Source: Aquibacillus albus (lineage in GTDB: Bacteria; Bacillota; Bacilli; Bacillales; Amphibacillaceae). From it: DNA of 64,000 nucleotides. The stretch covers positions 1 through 64,000 of the forward strand of contig NZ_JAFBDR010000013.1 of the NCBI RefSeq assembly GCF_016908325.1, given 5' to 3'. The position numbers were made by a program, and so were the translations under genes. A model generated the notes under the pieces. That model did no database searches. It saw nothing but the letters and a program-made list of their open reading frames with translations, and had not been told where the DNA came from. This document shows, one piece after another, positions 1 to 8,780 of the stretch (the stretch's first letter is position 1; each line of letters begins with the position of its first letter).

Positions 1-140
1 CTATAACAAAAAAAAGACCCTGCAAAACAGAGTCAGTAAAAAGTTCAAGGACAAGCCTCTTTTTTTAAACTGTCTATTCTACAGGGTCCATTTTAAAAAG
101 GCTTTTTGGGCAACAGCCTCTTTTTGCTTGTCCAAAAGGA
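1..140. repeat. Inverted-repeat-rich intergenic segment before phoP
   Basis: No gene is visible here. Two nested inverted repeats are present: GACCCTG at 16-22 with CAGGGTC at 82-88, and GGACAAGC at 49-56 with GCTTGTCC at 126-133. Bases 100-120 read in reverse as a degenerate copy of the GAGGCTGTCCC repeat that recurs at 10178, 17101, 27557 and 62676. T-rich runs follow several arms, so part of this may also terminate transcription of whatever gene lies to the left. Confidence 0.5.
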
Positions 141-186
141 ACGATATTAAGAATCAAAATGCGCATTGTAAAAAAAGTCTATAGAA

Positions 187-206
187 TTGTAAAAAAATTT
201 TTACAA
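187..206. promoter_or_regulatory. AT-rich palindrome upstream of phoP
   Basis: A perfect 9-bp inverted repeat, TTGTAAAAA then a 2-base spacer then TTTTTACAA, lies 90 bp before the phoP start. The sequence ATTGTAAAAAAA also occurs at 165-176, 21 bp upstream on the same face of the helix. The spacing suggests a protein-binding site for phoP control, possibly by PhoP itself, but the protein is not known from sequence. Confidence 0.35.
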
Positions 207-295
207 ACAATAGGGTTAGTTTATTCGTTACTAGTATTCACATCAATTTACCTTCATTGTATGATGAACATAGAATATTAGATGAGGTGATAGCT

Positions 296-994
296 ATGAT
301 CCAAAAAGTCCTAATTGTAGATGATGAAGAATCTATAGTAACACTATTAAAATACAATATTGAAAAATCAGGATTTGCGACAGAAGTTGCCTATACAGGA
401 ATGGAAGCTTTAAATAAAGCAACAGAAAAGTCATTTGATCTTATTGTACTTGATTTAATGCTTCCTGAATTAGATGGTACGGAAGTATGTAAACAACTAA
501 GACAGCGTCAAATAGAAACTCCCATTCTCATGTTAACGGCAAAGGATGATGAATTTGATAAAGTACTGGGACTAGAATTAGGTGCGGATGATTATTTAAC
601 AAAGCCATTTAGTCCAAAGGAAGTTGTTGCTAGAATAAAAGCAATTTTAAGAAGAACAGTTAAAAGAGAATCAGAGTTAGACAAGCCTGTTATAAAAATT
701 GGCGAAATCATTATTTACCCCGAACAATATGAAGCTATGATTAATGATGAAACATTAACGTTTACTCGAAAGGAATTTGAATTACTCCTTTATCTCGCAA
801 AGCATAAAGGTAAGGTGTTATCGAGAGATCAATTATTAAGTGCGGTTTGGAATTATGATTTTGTAGGAGATACTCGGATTGTTGATGTTCATATTAGCCA
901 TTTAAGAGAAAAAATTGAACCGGAAACAAAGCATCCTGTTTATATTAAAACGATTCGCGGGCTTGGGTATAAAATGGAGGAGCCTAATCTATGA
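296..994 (+). CDS. phoP: Phosphate-response regulator PhoP (OmpR family)
   Basis: DNA-binding response regulator of the phosphate starvation two-component system, 232 residues. The receiver domain (about 1-118) carries the acidic pair D9/D10, phospho-acceptor D53 and conserved K103; the C-terminal winged helix (about 132-230) has the WNYDF...TRIVDVHISHLR block typical of PhoP. The ATG at 296 is preferred over the in-frame TTG at 257 because GAGGTGA at 283-289 sits 6 bases before it and the protein then begins directly at the first receiver strand. It overlaps phoR by ATGA, so the two are translationally coupled. Sequence and position match B. subtilis PhoP; the usual upstream mdh lies outside the window. 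Confidence 0.95.
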   Translation: MIQKVLIVDDEESIVTLLKYNIEKSGFATEVAYTGMEALNKATEKSFDLIVLDLMLPELDGTEVCKQLRQRQIETPILMLTAKDDEFDKVLGLELGADDYLTKPFSPKEVVARIKAILRRTVKRESELDKPVIKIGEIIIYPEQYEAMINDETLTFTRKEFELLLYLAKHKGKVLSRDQLLSAVWNYDFVGDTRIVDVHISHLREKIEPETKHPVYIKTIRGLGYKMEEPNL

Positions 995-2364
995 CTTCAT
1001 CAAATTCACGCCTTTTTTTTACATATATTGTGATTGTAATTGCTGTCATGATAAGTATGGGTTTGATAATCATTCCACTGATTAGTGGTAACGAAAAAAT
1101 AATTGCTTCATTCGCTCTTATTAGTGGTCTCATTGTTTTTCTTGTTCTAATATACAATATTTTTGAAAAATATATGAAGCCAGTTCGTTCGGCGGCATTA
1201 GTAGCCGATGAATTAGTAAAAGGAAATTATAAAGCAAGAACCTATGTTAATTATTATGGAGATGCCGGAAAGCTTAGCCATTCCATTAATGTATTAGCGC
1301 GAAGCCTTCAAGAAATGGTTATACAAGAGAAAATTCAAGCAAGTCAGCTGCGAACAGTTATTGATAATATGGAAAGTGGTGTCATGTTCATTAATGACAA
1401 AGGATATGTGCATCTAGTTAACCGTAAATTTTTAAATATGTTTGGTAAGCAATCGAATGATTATATTGGTTACTTATATTACGATGTAATCGATCAAGTG
1501 AAAATTCATAATGCAGTACAAGAAGCTTTTTTATATGAGGAAAAGGTTAAAAATTCATTTGTATTTTCTATGGAAATTGAGAAAAAATATTTTGAAATTG
1601 TTGGAGCACCTATTTTTAATGAGAAGCATGACTTAAAGGGTGTTGTACTTGTTTTTCATGACATTACTGAGCACAAGCGTATTGAACAGATGAGAAAGGA
1701 TTTTGTTGCTAACGTTTCTCATGAATTAAAAACCCCAATTACTTCCATTCGGGGCTTTGCAGAAACCTTGTTGGATGGTGCAATGGAAAATGAGGACTTG
1801 AGAAATGAGTTTTTAACAATTATTTTAAAGGAAAGTGAAAGATTACAAGCATTAGTATATGATCTGCTTGAACTATCAAAGTTAGAAAAAGATGAGATGA
1901 CGCTGAAATATGAACACATATCTCTTCCTCAATTTCTACAAGATATCCTACCAATTGTTGAACAGCAAGCTAACAATAAATCTATACAATTCATTACTAG
2001 TATTGATAGTGATACAGAAATGGAAGGCGACCCTGATCGTCTTAAGCAAGTGTTTCTTAACTTACTAAATAATGCCATCAACTATACCCCGCAAAATGGT
2101 GAAGTTCATTTAATTGTTAAGGAAGAACAGGAGGTTGTTCGAGTAATTGTCACAGACACGGGCATAGGAATTCCAGAGGATATGCAAAAAAGAATATTTG
2201 AGCGTTTCTTTCGGGTGGATCGTGCGAGAAGTAGAAATACAGGTGGTACTGGTTTAGGGTTAGCTATCGTAAAGCATATCGTTGAGGCTCATCATGGAAC
2301 AATTAAAGTAATCAGTAAGTTAAATCATGGGTCAACTTTTGAAATAACATTTCCCAAAAAATAA
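991..2364 (+). CDS. phoR: Phosphate sensor histidine kinase PhoR, short form
   Basis: Membrane histidine kinase partner of PhoP, 457 residues. Two membrane helices (about 8-31 and 37-57) are joined by only a few residues, so the extracytoplasmic PAS-like domain of the roughly 580-residue B. subtilis PhoR is missing. Then come a HAMP-like linker, a cytoplasmic PAS domain (about 118-225), the HisKA phospho-acceptor H244 in NVSHELKTP, and a catalytic domain with DTGIGIP and GGTGLGL boxes. The start overlaps the phoP stop codon and has a GGAGG site just upstream. Any sensing must be inside the cell or in the membrane, which fits the known dispensability of the outer domain in B. subtilis (family knowledge). 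A terminator follows at 2371. Confidence 0.93.
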   Translation: MTSSNSRLFFTYIVIVIAVMISMGLIIIPLISGNEKIIASFALISGLIVFLVLIYNIFEKYMKPVRSAALVADELVKGNYKARTYVNYYGDAGKLSHSINVLARSLQEMVIQEKIQASQLRTVIDNMESGVMFINDKGYVHLVNRKFLNMFGKQSNDYIGYLYYDVIDQVKIHNAVQEAFLYEEKVKNSFVFSMEIEKKYFEIVGAPIFNEKHDLKGVVLVFHDITEHKRIEQMRKDFVANVSHELKTPITSIRGFAETLLDGAMENEDLRNEFLTIILKESERLQALVYDLLELSKLEKDEMTLKYEHISLPQFLQDILPIVEQQANNKSIQFITSIDSDTEMEGDPDRLKQVFLNLLNNAINYTPQNGEVHLIVKEEQEVVRVIVTDTGIGIPEDMQKRIFERFFRVDRARSRNTGGTGLGLAIVKHIVEAHHGTIKVISKLNHGSTFEITFPKK

Positions 2365-2370
2365 AAAAGG

Positions 2371-2398
2371 AAAAAGGAAGCATCAAGCTTCCTTTTTT
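2371..2398 (+). terminator. Terminator of phoPR
   Basis: AAGGAAGC and GCTTCCTT form an 8-bp stem with a 5-base loop followed by six T residues, directly after phoR. Confidence 0.85.
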
Positions 2399-2480
2399 AC
2401 ATTTCAAGGAGTAAAGTTTTAAAAGATGAAACTAAATCATAAGGACGAACGTAAATAGGTTAGAAAGGAGATATAAATAT

Positions 2481-3461
2481 ATGACAATGAAGCAAATATA
2501 CACGTGGTTTGCAATGATTCTAGGATTAGGTTTATTAGCAATAGTAGGCTTAACAAGCTGGTACACAGTTGATGAGTCTGAACAAGCAGTCATCTTAACC
2601 TTTGGAAATGCTGATGAAAATATAACACAGCCAGGTTTACATTTTAAATTACCGTGGCCAGTTCAAGAAGTTGAAGTGTTATCAAAGGAAACGTTTAGTC
2701 TGGATTTCGGCTATAGTCCAGAAAATCAGGAGAGTGCAAGTCAAGTTCGTATGATTACAGGGGACGAAAATATTGTTCAAGCCGACTTGGTTGTACAGTG
2801 GAAAATAACAGAACCAGCAGAGTATCTTTACCAATCAAATGACCCTGAGCAAATCTTATTTAGTGCCACTTCTGCCTCGTTAAGAAGTATTATAGGCTCA
2901 TCTACAATAGATGATGCATTAACTGATGGAAAAGCTGAAATTGAAAATGAAGTAAGAGAGCTTCTAGTAAGCTTAATTGACAGTTATGCTATCGGAATAT
3001 CTATTTCAGATGTGAAATTACAAGAAGTTGACCTTCCGAATGAAGAGGTTCGTCAAGCTTTTATGAAGGTTACCGATGCAAGGGAGACTATGCAAACGAA
3101 AAGAAATGAAGCACAAAAATATAGCAATCAGCAATTAGAAGAAGCTCTAGGTGAGAAAGATGCAATCATCTCGAGAGCTGAAGGTGATAAAATTGAACGG
3201 ATAGAAAAGGCGAGAGGTGATATTGCTTCTTTCAATGCATTATTTAATGCTTATGAAAACAATCCAGACATTACAAAACAACGACTTGTCATCGAAACTT
3301 TAGAAGAGGTTCTTCCAAATGCAAACGTATATATTATGAATGATGAAGGAAACACGCTTAAATATTTACCGATTGGTACCAATAATAGCTCAAGAGCACT
3401 TGTTCCTGATGAAAATAATACCGGAGAACAAACGGAGGGTGGTGCAAATAATGAGCGATGA
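2481..3461 (+). CDS. hflK: HflK-like SPFH-domain membrane protein
   Basis: Membrane-anchored stomatin/prohibitin (SPFH) protein, 326 residues, with one N-terminal membrane helix (about 9-29), the GVDESEQAVILTFG-like entry into the SPFH domain, an Ala/Glu-rich coiled coil (about 190-255) and a hydrophilic C-terminal tail. In other bacteria HflK pairs with HflC in a ring around the FtsH protease; that role is family knowledge. The start is set by AAGGAGAT about 9 bases upstream. It overlaps hflC by 11 bases. The pair sits between phoR and polA, where B. subtilis has nothing comparable, so it is a lineage-specific insertion or retention. Assignment to HflK rather than another SPFH protein rests on pairing with hflC. 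Confidence 0.85.
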   Translation: MTMKQIYTWFAMILGLGLLAIVGLTSWYTVDESEQAVILTFGNADENITQPGLHFKLPWPVQEVEVLSKETFSLDFGYSPENQESASQVRMITGDENIVQADLVVQWKITEPAEYLYQSNDPEQILFSATSASLRSIIGSSTIDDALTDGKAEIENEVRELLVSLIDSYAIGISISDVKLQEVDLPNEEVRQAFMKVTDARETMQTKRNEAQKYSNQQLEEALGEKDAIISRAEGDKIERIEKARGDIASFNALFNAYENNPDITKQRLVIETLEEVLPNANVYIMNDEGNTLKYLPIGTNNSSRALVPDENNTGEQTEGGANNER

Positions 3462-4380
3462 AAATATCGTTGATTTAAAGGATAAGACCCCAAAGGAATA
3501 TAAAAAGTATATGAAAATGGGTATCTCCATTTTAATAACTCTCATAATGATCGGACTTATATTAAGTAGTATTTTTATTGTTAAAGAGGGTGAGTATAAG
3601 GTTGTTCGTCAATTTGGAGAGGTTATTCGAGTTGAAGATGAACCGGGATTGAAGTTTCGTGTTCCATTGTTGCATTCCATTACTACTCTGCCACAAAAGA
3701 AATTGGTCTATGATGTAACAGAAAAGGAGATAAATACGTTAGATAAAAAGCGAATGATTATTGACAATTATGCCGTTTGGGAAATAACGAATCCGCAGTT
3801 AATGATATCAACCGCGAATACAGAGCTTAATGCTGAAGCTCGAATGGGTGAATTTATCTTTTCGGTTATTCGGTCTGAGTTAGGAAGATTAAATTATGAT
3901 GAAATAATAAATGATGAAGGTAGTACTCGTGGTGATTTAAATGAACGTATTACGGAACAAGTTAATCTATTGTTGGAACGGGATCGTTATGGAATTCGTG
4001 TAGTAGATGCAAGAATTAAACGAACGGATTTGCCAGATGAAAATGAACAATCTGTATTTAGACGTATGATCTCAGAGCGCGAATCTACTGCTCAAGAATA
4101 TTTGTCACAAGGTGAAGCTGAAAAGAATCGTATGATTGCGCAAACAGATCGTGAGGTAAAAGAGATGCTTTCCAAAGCAAATGCAGATGCATCCCAGATA
4201 AGAGCAGAAGGAGAGGAAGAAGCTGCTTCCATGTATAATGAATCTTTTCAGCGCGATACAGAGTTTTATCAATTATACCGTACATTAGAATCTTATAAGC
4301 AGACGATAAATGGGGAAACAACTATTATTTTACCTTCAAATTCTCCGTATGTTGAAACATTGTTAGGTTATTTTGAGTAA
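3451..4380 (+). CDS. hflC: HflC-like SPFH-domain membrane protein
   Basis: Second SPFH protein of the HflK/HflC complex, 309 residues from the ATG at 3451. A cytoplasmic N-terminal segment of about 22 residues is followed by one membrane helix (about 24-45), the SPFH domain with VKEGEYKVVRQFG at its start, and an Ala/Glu-rich coiled coil near residues 205-255. GGAGGGTGG at about 3434-3442 is the ribosome site; the start lies inside the end of hflK, so translation is coupled. In-frame sequence upstream of 3451 is the shadow of hflK. The likely partner is FtsH, which is encoded elsewhere. Confidence 0.87.
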   Translation: MSDENIVDLKDKTPKEYKKYMKMGISILITLIMIGLILSSIFIVKEGEYKVVRQFGEVIRVEDEPGLKFRVPLLHSITTLPQKKLVYDVTEKEINTLDKKRMIIDNYAVWEITNPQLMISTANTELNAEARMGEFIFSVIRSELGRLNYDEIINDEGSTRGDLNERITEQVNLLLERDRYGIRVVDARIKRTDLPDENEQSVFRRMISERESTAQEYLSQGEAEKNRMIAQTDREVKEMLSKANADASQIRAEGEEEAASMYNESFQRDTEFYQLYRTLESYKQTINGETTIILPSNSPYVETLLGYFE

Positions 4381-4394
4381 AAAACTTTCATTAT

Positions 4395-4463
4395 AAGTGT
4401 CTGACTGCAAATAATATCACGTGAGAGAGTGGTATGACTGTGTGTCAGATGCTTATTTTTTCT
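4395..4463 (+). terminator. Probable terminator after hflKC
   Basis: An 11-bp stem (4395-4405 with 4444-4454, two G-U pairs) with a loop of about 38 bases, itself able to fold, ends in a T-rich tract. The long loop makes this less certain than the others in the window. Confidence 0.5.
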
Positions 4464-4486
4464 AATCGTATAGAAAAATGATAAAA

Positions 4487-4496
4487 TGTGTATAAT
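4487..4496 (+). promoter_or_regulatory. Candidate -10 element for polA
   Basis: TATAAT at 4491-4496 lies 42 bases before the polA start. No good -35 is seen at the expected distance; an imperfect TG upstream may help. Weakly supported as a sigma-A promoter. Confidence 0.4.
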
Positions 4497-4537
4497 TAAC
4501 CTCGGTTAATTCTTAGTGATTAAAAGGAGTGCAGTTA

Positions 4538-7180
4538 ATGGAAAATAAACTTGTATTGATAGATGGAAATAGTATTGCTTATCGTGCATTTTTTGCCTTG
4601 CCTTTATTAAGTAATGATAAAGGTGTTTATACCAATGCAATTTATGGTTTTACAACAATGTTATTGAGAATTTTAGAAAACGAAAAGCCATCACATATGC
4701 TTGTTGCTTTTGATGCAGGTAAGACAACATTTCGACACGAGACATATCAAGAATATAAGGGTGGAAGGCAAAAAACTCCACCAGAATTATCTGAACAATT
4801 TCCATTGCTAAAGTCAGTTTTAGATGCTTTTAACGTCAAACATTATCAGCTCGAACAATATGAAGCAGACGATATCATCGGTACATTATCAAGAGATGCC
4901 GAGCAAAAAAATTGGGATGTCCAAGTTATTTCTGGTGATAAAGATTTGCTGCAATTGGTATCTGACCAAGTAATCGTAAATTTAACAAGGAAGGGTATTA
5001 GTGAAGTTGATACATATTCACCATCATTTTTACAGGAAAAGTTAGAAATTAGCCCAGAACAAATTATTGATATGAAAGCACTCATGGGTGACAACTCTGA
5101 TAATATTCCTGGTGTTCCTGGGGTAGGTCAAAAAACGGCGATTAAGTTATTAAAAGAGTTTTCAACATTAGAAAACCTTTATGAAAATTTAGACAAAGTA
5201 AGTGGCAAAAAATTAAAAGAGAAGCTGGAGAATCATCAGAAAGAGGCTTTTATGAGTAAAGAATTGGTTACGATTCAATGTGACTCTCCAATAGAGGTTA
5301 AATTAGAAGATATTAGCTATCAAGGCTTTGATGCAAATAAAGTTAGCGGTATATTTAAAGAGCTTGGGTTTAAGTCATTACTTGATAGAGTCAGTGGTGA
5401 TGAATCAGATCAAGCGGAAGCAGATAAAGTCGATCTTCCAAAATTGGATATAAAAGTTGTAACAGAGTTGAAAGAAGATATGTTTACAGGTCAAGAAGCT
5501 TTTGAAGTGGAGATGCTGGAGGAAAATTATCATACTTCTAAAATGGAAGGATTTGCAGTTGTTAATGGTCAAAATCATTACTTCATTCCTACAGAGATTG
5601 CGTTGGAGTCAGAAGTATTTAAAGAATGGGCTAAAAACCCGGCTAAGAAAAAGTGGGTATTTGATGCAAAAAAAGTAATGGTTGCTTTGCTGAGATGTGG
5701 CGTTCCTATGGAAGGAATAGAATTTGATTTGTTGTTAGCTTCTTATTTGATTGATCCTTCTGAGAACCATCATGATATTCCGGCAATTAGCCATAGAATG
5801 GGACAACAAGCTGTTTTATTTGATGAAGAGGTATACGGAAAAGGTGCAAAGATGAAGATTCCTGAGGAAGAAAAATTTGTTGATCACTTAGTACGAAAAA
5901 CGAGCATGATTTTTTCTTTAAAAGAATACATGGAAAAGGAATTGAAGGAAAATAGTCAGGATAAACTTTTCCAAGAACTTGAATTACCATTAGCCATCAT
6001 TCTTGGAAAGATGGAAGCAACAGGTGTCCAAGTGGATAAAGCGCGTTTAAAAGAAATGGGAGATGAATTACAAGAACGGTTACAAGCTATTGAAGCTGAA
6101 ATTCATGAACTGTCTGGGGAAGAATTTAATGTAAATTCTCCAAAGCAGCTGGGACCAATATTATTTGAAAAGTTAGGCTTACCTGTAATTAAAAAAACGA
6201 AAACAGGTTACTCCACATCAGCAGATATATTAGAACAATTATATGATAAGCATCCGATTATTCCTAAGTTATTAATGTATAGACAGTTAGGAAAATTACA
6301 ATCCACTTATATTGAAGGCTTGTTGAAAGTTGTTCACCCGGAGACAAATAAAATCCATACAAGGTTTAATCAAGCATTAACTCAAACAGGTAGATTAAGC
6401 TCGACAGAACCTAATTTGCAAAATATCCCTATTCGGTTAGAAGAAGGAAGGAAAATTAGACAAGCATTCGTTCCGTCAGAAGAAAACTGGTACATTTTCG
6501 CAGCAGATTATTCACAAATTGAACTTCGAGTATTAGCACATATCGCAAATGATGAGAAGTTAATTCAAGCCTTTGTTAATGGAATGGATATTCATACTAC
6601 TACCGCAATGGAAGTCTTTCATGTAAATAAAGATGAGGTTACCGCTAATATGAGAAGACATGCAAAAGCAGTAAACTTTGGAATTGTGTATGGGATTAGT
6701 GACTATGGGTTATCACAAAGTTTAGGTATTACAAGAAAAGAAGCAAAGCAATTCATCGATCGTTATTTGGATAGTTATCCAGGTGTAAGAGACTATATGG
6801 AGGATATTGTTCAAGATGCCAAGCAAAAAGGGTATGTTACTACGTTAATGAATAGAAGAAGGTATTTACCCGATATTACAAACAGAAATTTTAATCGAAG
6901 AAGCTTTGCTGAACGAACAGCGATGAATACGCCAATTCAAGGAAGTGCAGCTGATATTATTAAATTAGCTATGATTAATCTTCATCATGCATTAAAAGAG
7001 GAAGGTTTGCAATCACGGATGCTAATGCAAGTACATGATGAATTAATCTTAGAAGCACCTAGTGATGAAATGAATCGGTTAAAGGAATTAGTACCATCTG
7101 TAATGGAAAATGCTATGGAATTAACTGTTCCACTGAAAGTTGATTATTCATACGGAAAAACATGGTATGATGCTAAATAG
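4538..7180 (+). CDS. polA: DNA polymerase I
   Basis: Family A DNA polymerase for Okazaki fragment processing and repair, 880 residues, the same length as B. subtilis PolA. It has a 5' nuclease domain (about 1-290, with the metal-binding YEADD block), a degenerate 3'-5' exonuclease-like middle (about 300-470) and the polymerase domain with motif A DYSQIELR, motif B RRHAKAVNFGIVYG and motif C QVHDEL. The middle domain lacks the clustered Asp/Glu residues of a working proofreading site, as in other Bacillaceae. The ATG at 4538 follows AAAGGAG by about 10 bases; an in-frame GTG nine bases earlier overlaps that site. mutM follows 19 bases later. Confidence 0.97.
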   Translation: MENKLVLIDGNSIAYRAFFALPLLSNDKGVYTNAIYGFTTMLLRILENEKPSHMLVAFDAGKTTFRHETYQEYKGGRQKTPPELSEQFPLLKSVLDAFNVKHYQLEQYEADDIIGTLSRDAEQKNWDVQVISGDKDLLQLVSDQVIVNLTRKGISEVDTYSPSFLQEKLEISPEQIIDMKALMGDNSDNIPGVPGVGQKTAIKLLKEFSTLENLYENLDKVSGKKLKEKLENHQKEAFMSKELVTIQCDSPIEVKLEDISYQGFDANKVSGIFKELGFKSLLDRVSGDESDQAEADKVDLPKLDIKVVTELKEDMFTGQEAFEVEMLEENYHTSKMEGFAVVNGQNHYFIPTEIALESEVFKEWAKNPAKKKWVFDAKKVMVALLRCGVPMEGIEFDLLLASYLIDPSENHHDIPAISHRMGQQAVLFDEEVYGKGAKMKIPEEEKFVDHLVRKTSMIFSLKEYMEKELKENSQDKLFQELELPLAIILGKMEATGVQVDKARLKEMGDELQERLQAIEAEIHELSGEEFNVNSPKQLGPILFEKLGLPVIKKTKTGYSTSADILEQLYDKHPIIPKLLMYRQLGKLQSTYIEGLLKVVHPETNKIHTRFNQALTQTGRLSSTEPNLQNIPIRLEEGRKIRQAFVPSEENWYIFAADYSQIELRVLAHIANDEKLIQAFVNGMDIHTTTAMEVFHVNKDEVTANMRRHAKAVNFGIVYGISDYGLSQSLGITRKEAKQFIDRYLDSYPGVRDYMEDIVQDAKQKGYVTTLMNRRRYLPDITNRNFNRRSFAERTAMNTPIQGSAADIIKLAMINLHHALKEEGLQSRMLMQVHDELILEAPSDEMNRLKELVPSVMENAMELTVPLKVDYSYGKTWYDAK

Positions 7181-7199
7181 ATAGGTGGTTGTTTTAGGT

Positions 7200-8030
7200 A
7201 TGCCAGAATTGCCTGAAGTGGAAACAATAAGAAATACGTTAAAACAGTTAGTTATCGGAAAGGAAATAGATATTGTGTCGGTTTTTTGGCCGAAAATAAT
7301 CAAGGAACCTGATGATGCTGAAGTTTTCAAGCATCAAATTTCCAATCAACAAATATTAGATATTGATCGTAAAGGTAAGTTTTTGTTGTTTCAATTAACT
7401 GATTTTGTTCTCGTATCCCATTTAAGAATGGAAGGGAAATATGGTGTTTTCAAACACGATGATCCAATGATAAAGCATACCCATGTTATTTTTCATTTTA
7501 AAGATGGGAATGAGTTAAGATATAATGATGTTCGAAAATTCGGTACGATGCATTTGTTTCCAAAAGGCAAGGAGTTATTGGAAAAGCCTTTAAATCAATT
7601 AGGACCAGATCCTTTGGAGAAAAGTTTTCAGTTTGAAGATTTTTACGCGAAAATTCATAAAAGTGATCGATCTATAAAAAATATTTTACTCGACCAAACA
7701 GTTGTTGCTGGCTTAGGGAACATTTATGTAGATGAAACACTCTTTAAAGCAGGGGTTCACCCATTAAAAAAAGGTTCAAAGCTAACAAAAACAGAAGTTC
7801 GACTTTTGCAAAAATATGCCAAGTTAACATTGGAAGAAGCGGTTGCCAAGGGAGGAACTACCATTCGGTCTTATGTTAATACACAGGGGCAAATAGGTAT
7901 GTTTCAACAGGAGCTTTTTGCTTACGGACAAGAGAATAAGCCGTGTAAAAAATGTGGAACACCAATGTCAAAAATAAAAGCAGGCGGCCGAGGTACACAT
8001 TTTTGTCAAACCTGTCAGCCACTTAAATAG
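7200..8030 (+). CDS. mutM: Formamidopyrimidine-DNA glycosylase
   Basis: Base-excision repair glycosylase/AP lyase that removes 8-oxoguanine and formamidopyrimidines; 276 residues. The start is fixed by chemistry: the mature protein must begin Pro-Glu-Leu-Pro-Glu, with P2 as nucleophile and E3 as catalytic acid, so translation begins at 7200 and not at the GTG at 7185. The middle holds the H2TH segment with LGNIYVDE, and the C-terminus has a four-cysteine zinc finger (CKKCG...CQTC, about 240-272). It is part of the polA-mutM-ytaF-coaE run conserved in Bacillus. Confidence 0.97.
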   Translation: MPELPEVETIRNTLKQLVIGKEIDIVSVFWPKIIKEPDDAEVFKHQISNQQILDIDRKGKFLLFQLTDFVLVSHLRMEGKYGVFKHDDPMIKHTHVIFHFKDGNELRYNDVRKFGTMHLFPKGKELLEKPLNQLGPDPLEKSFQFEDFYAKIHKSDRSIKNILLDQTVVAGLGNIYVDETLFKAGVHPLKKGSKLTKTEVRLLQKYAKLTLEEAVAKGGTTIRSYVNTQGQIGMFQQELFAYGQENKPCKKCGTPMSKIKAGGRGTHFCQTCQPLK

Positions 8031-8093
8031 GCACAATAAAATGGCTCCATCCATATACTGATACAGTAATAAAATGGGAAAAGGAGCTATAAC

Positions 8094-8732
8094 ATGGCTG
8101 AAATCACCACGTTTTTACTACTTGCATTTGCAGTTAGTCTAGATAGTTTTACGGTAGCGTTCACTTACGGTATTCGACAAATGAAGCTTCCAGTGAGTTC
8201 GATTTCCTTAATTGCAATCATTGCTGGATTTACCTTTTATCTTTCGATGATTATAGGACATATTGCCGCTTCTTTTTTATCACCAAAGATTACCGAAGCA
8301 ATAGGCGGTAGTGTATTGGCTGTCATAGGTGTATGGATCATTTATCAATTTTTTAGAAAAGATAAGCAATCGAGTGAACAGTGTAAGGAACCAAAAGTAG
8401 TAAAATTTGAAATTAAATCGCTAGGGTTAGTTATTCAAATTTTAAAAAAGCCACTAACTGCTGATATCGATCGTTCAGGTAAAATTACAGGGTTAGAAGC
8501 GTTTTTATTAGGTGTAGCTCTTTCGCTTGATTCCTTTGGGTCCGGAATTGGAGCAGCTATGCTCGGGTTTACACCTATGTTCGCGGCAGTCATCATCGGA
8601 TTGACTACAGGGTTATTTTTAAAATTAGGCCTAACATGTGGATTTTTGTTTTCTAATTGGTATTGGATACAACGTCTTTGCTTTATCCCTGGAATTATCT
8701 TATTATTATTAGGAATTTATAAAATAACGTAA
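8094..8732 (+). CDS. ytaF: Sporulation-associated membrane protein YtaF
   Basis: Polytopic membrane protein of 212 residues, MntP/LysE-like, with about six hydrophobic segments arranged as two repeated halves; AVSLDSFTVAFTYG near the N-terminus and ALSLDSFGSGIGA later are the matching repeat motifs. A canonical 12-residue EF-hand loop lies between the halves: D124, D126, S128, K130, T132 and E135. The name follows B. subtilis YtaF by sequence and position. The transported ion is not established; the EF-hand suggests calcium binding or sensing (inference). AAAAGGAG precedes the ATG. Confidence 0.88.
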   Translation: MAEITTFLLLAFAVSLDSFTVAFTYGIRQMKLPVSSISLIAIIAGFTFYLSMIIGHIAASFLSPKITEAIGGSVLAVIGVWIIYQFFRKDKQSSEQCKEPKVVKFEIKSLGLVIQILKKPLTADIDRSGKITGLEAFLLGVALSLDSFGSGIGAAMLGFTPMFAAVIIGLTTGLFLKLGLTCGFLFSNWYWIQRLCFIPGIILLLLGIYKIT

Positions 8733-8780
8733 TAGAACATCAACAGCAACAGTTTATTGGTGAAGGTTGAGGTGGTTTTA

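Noticed and set aside
188-205. GlnR/TnrA site upstream of phoP
   Set aside because: The arms TGTAA and TTACA are present but separated by 8 bases; the known site needs 7.
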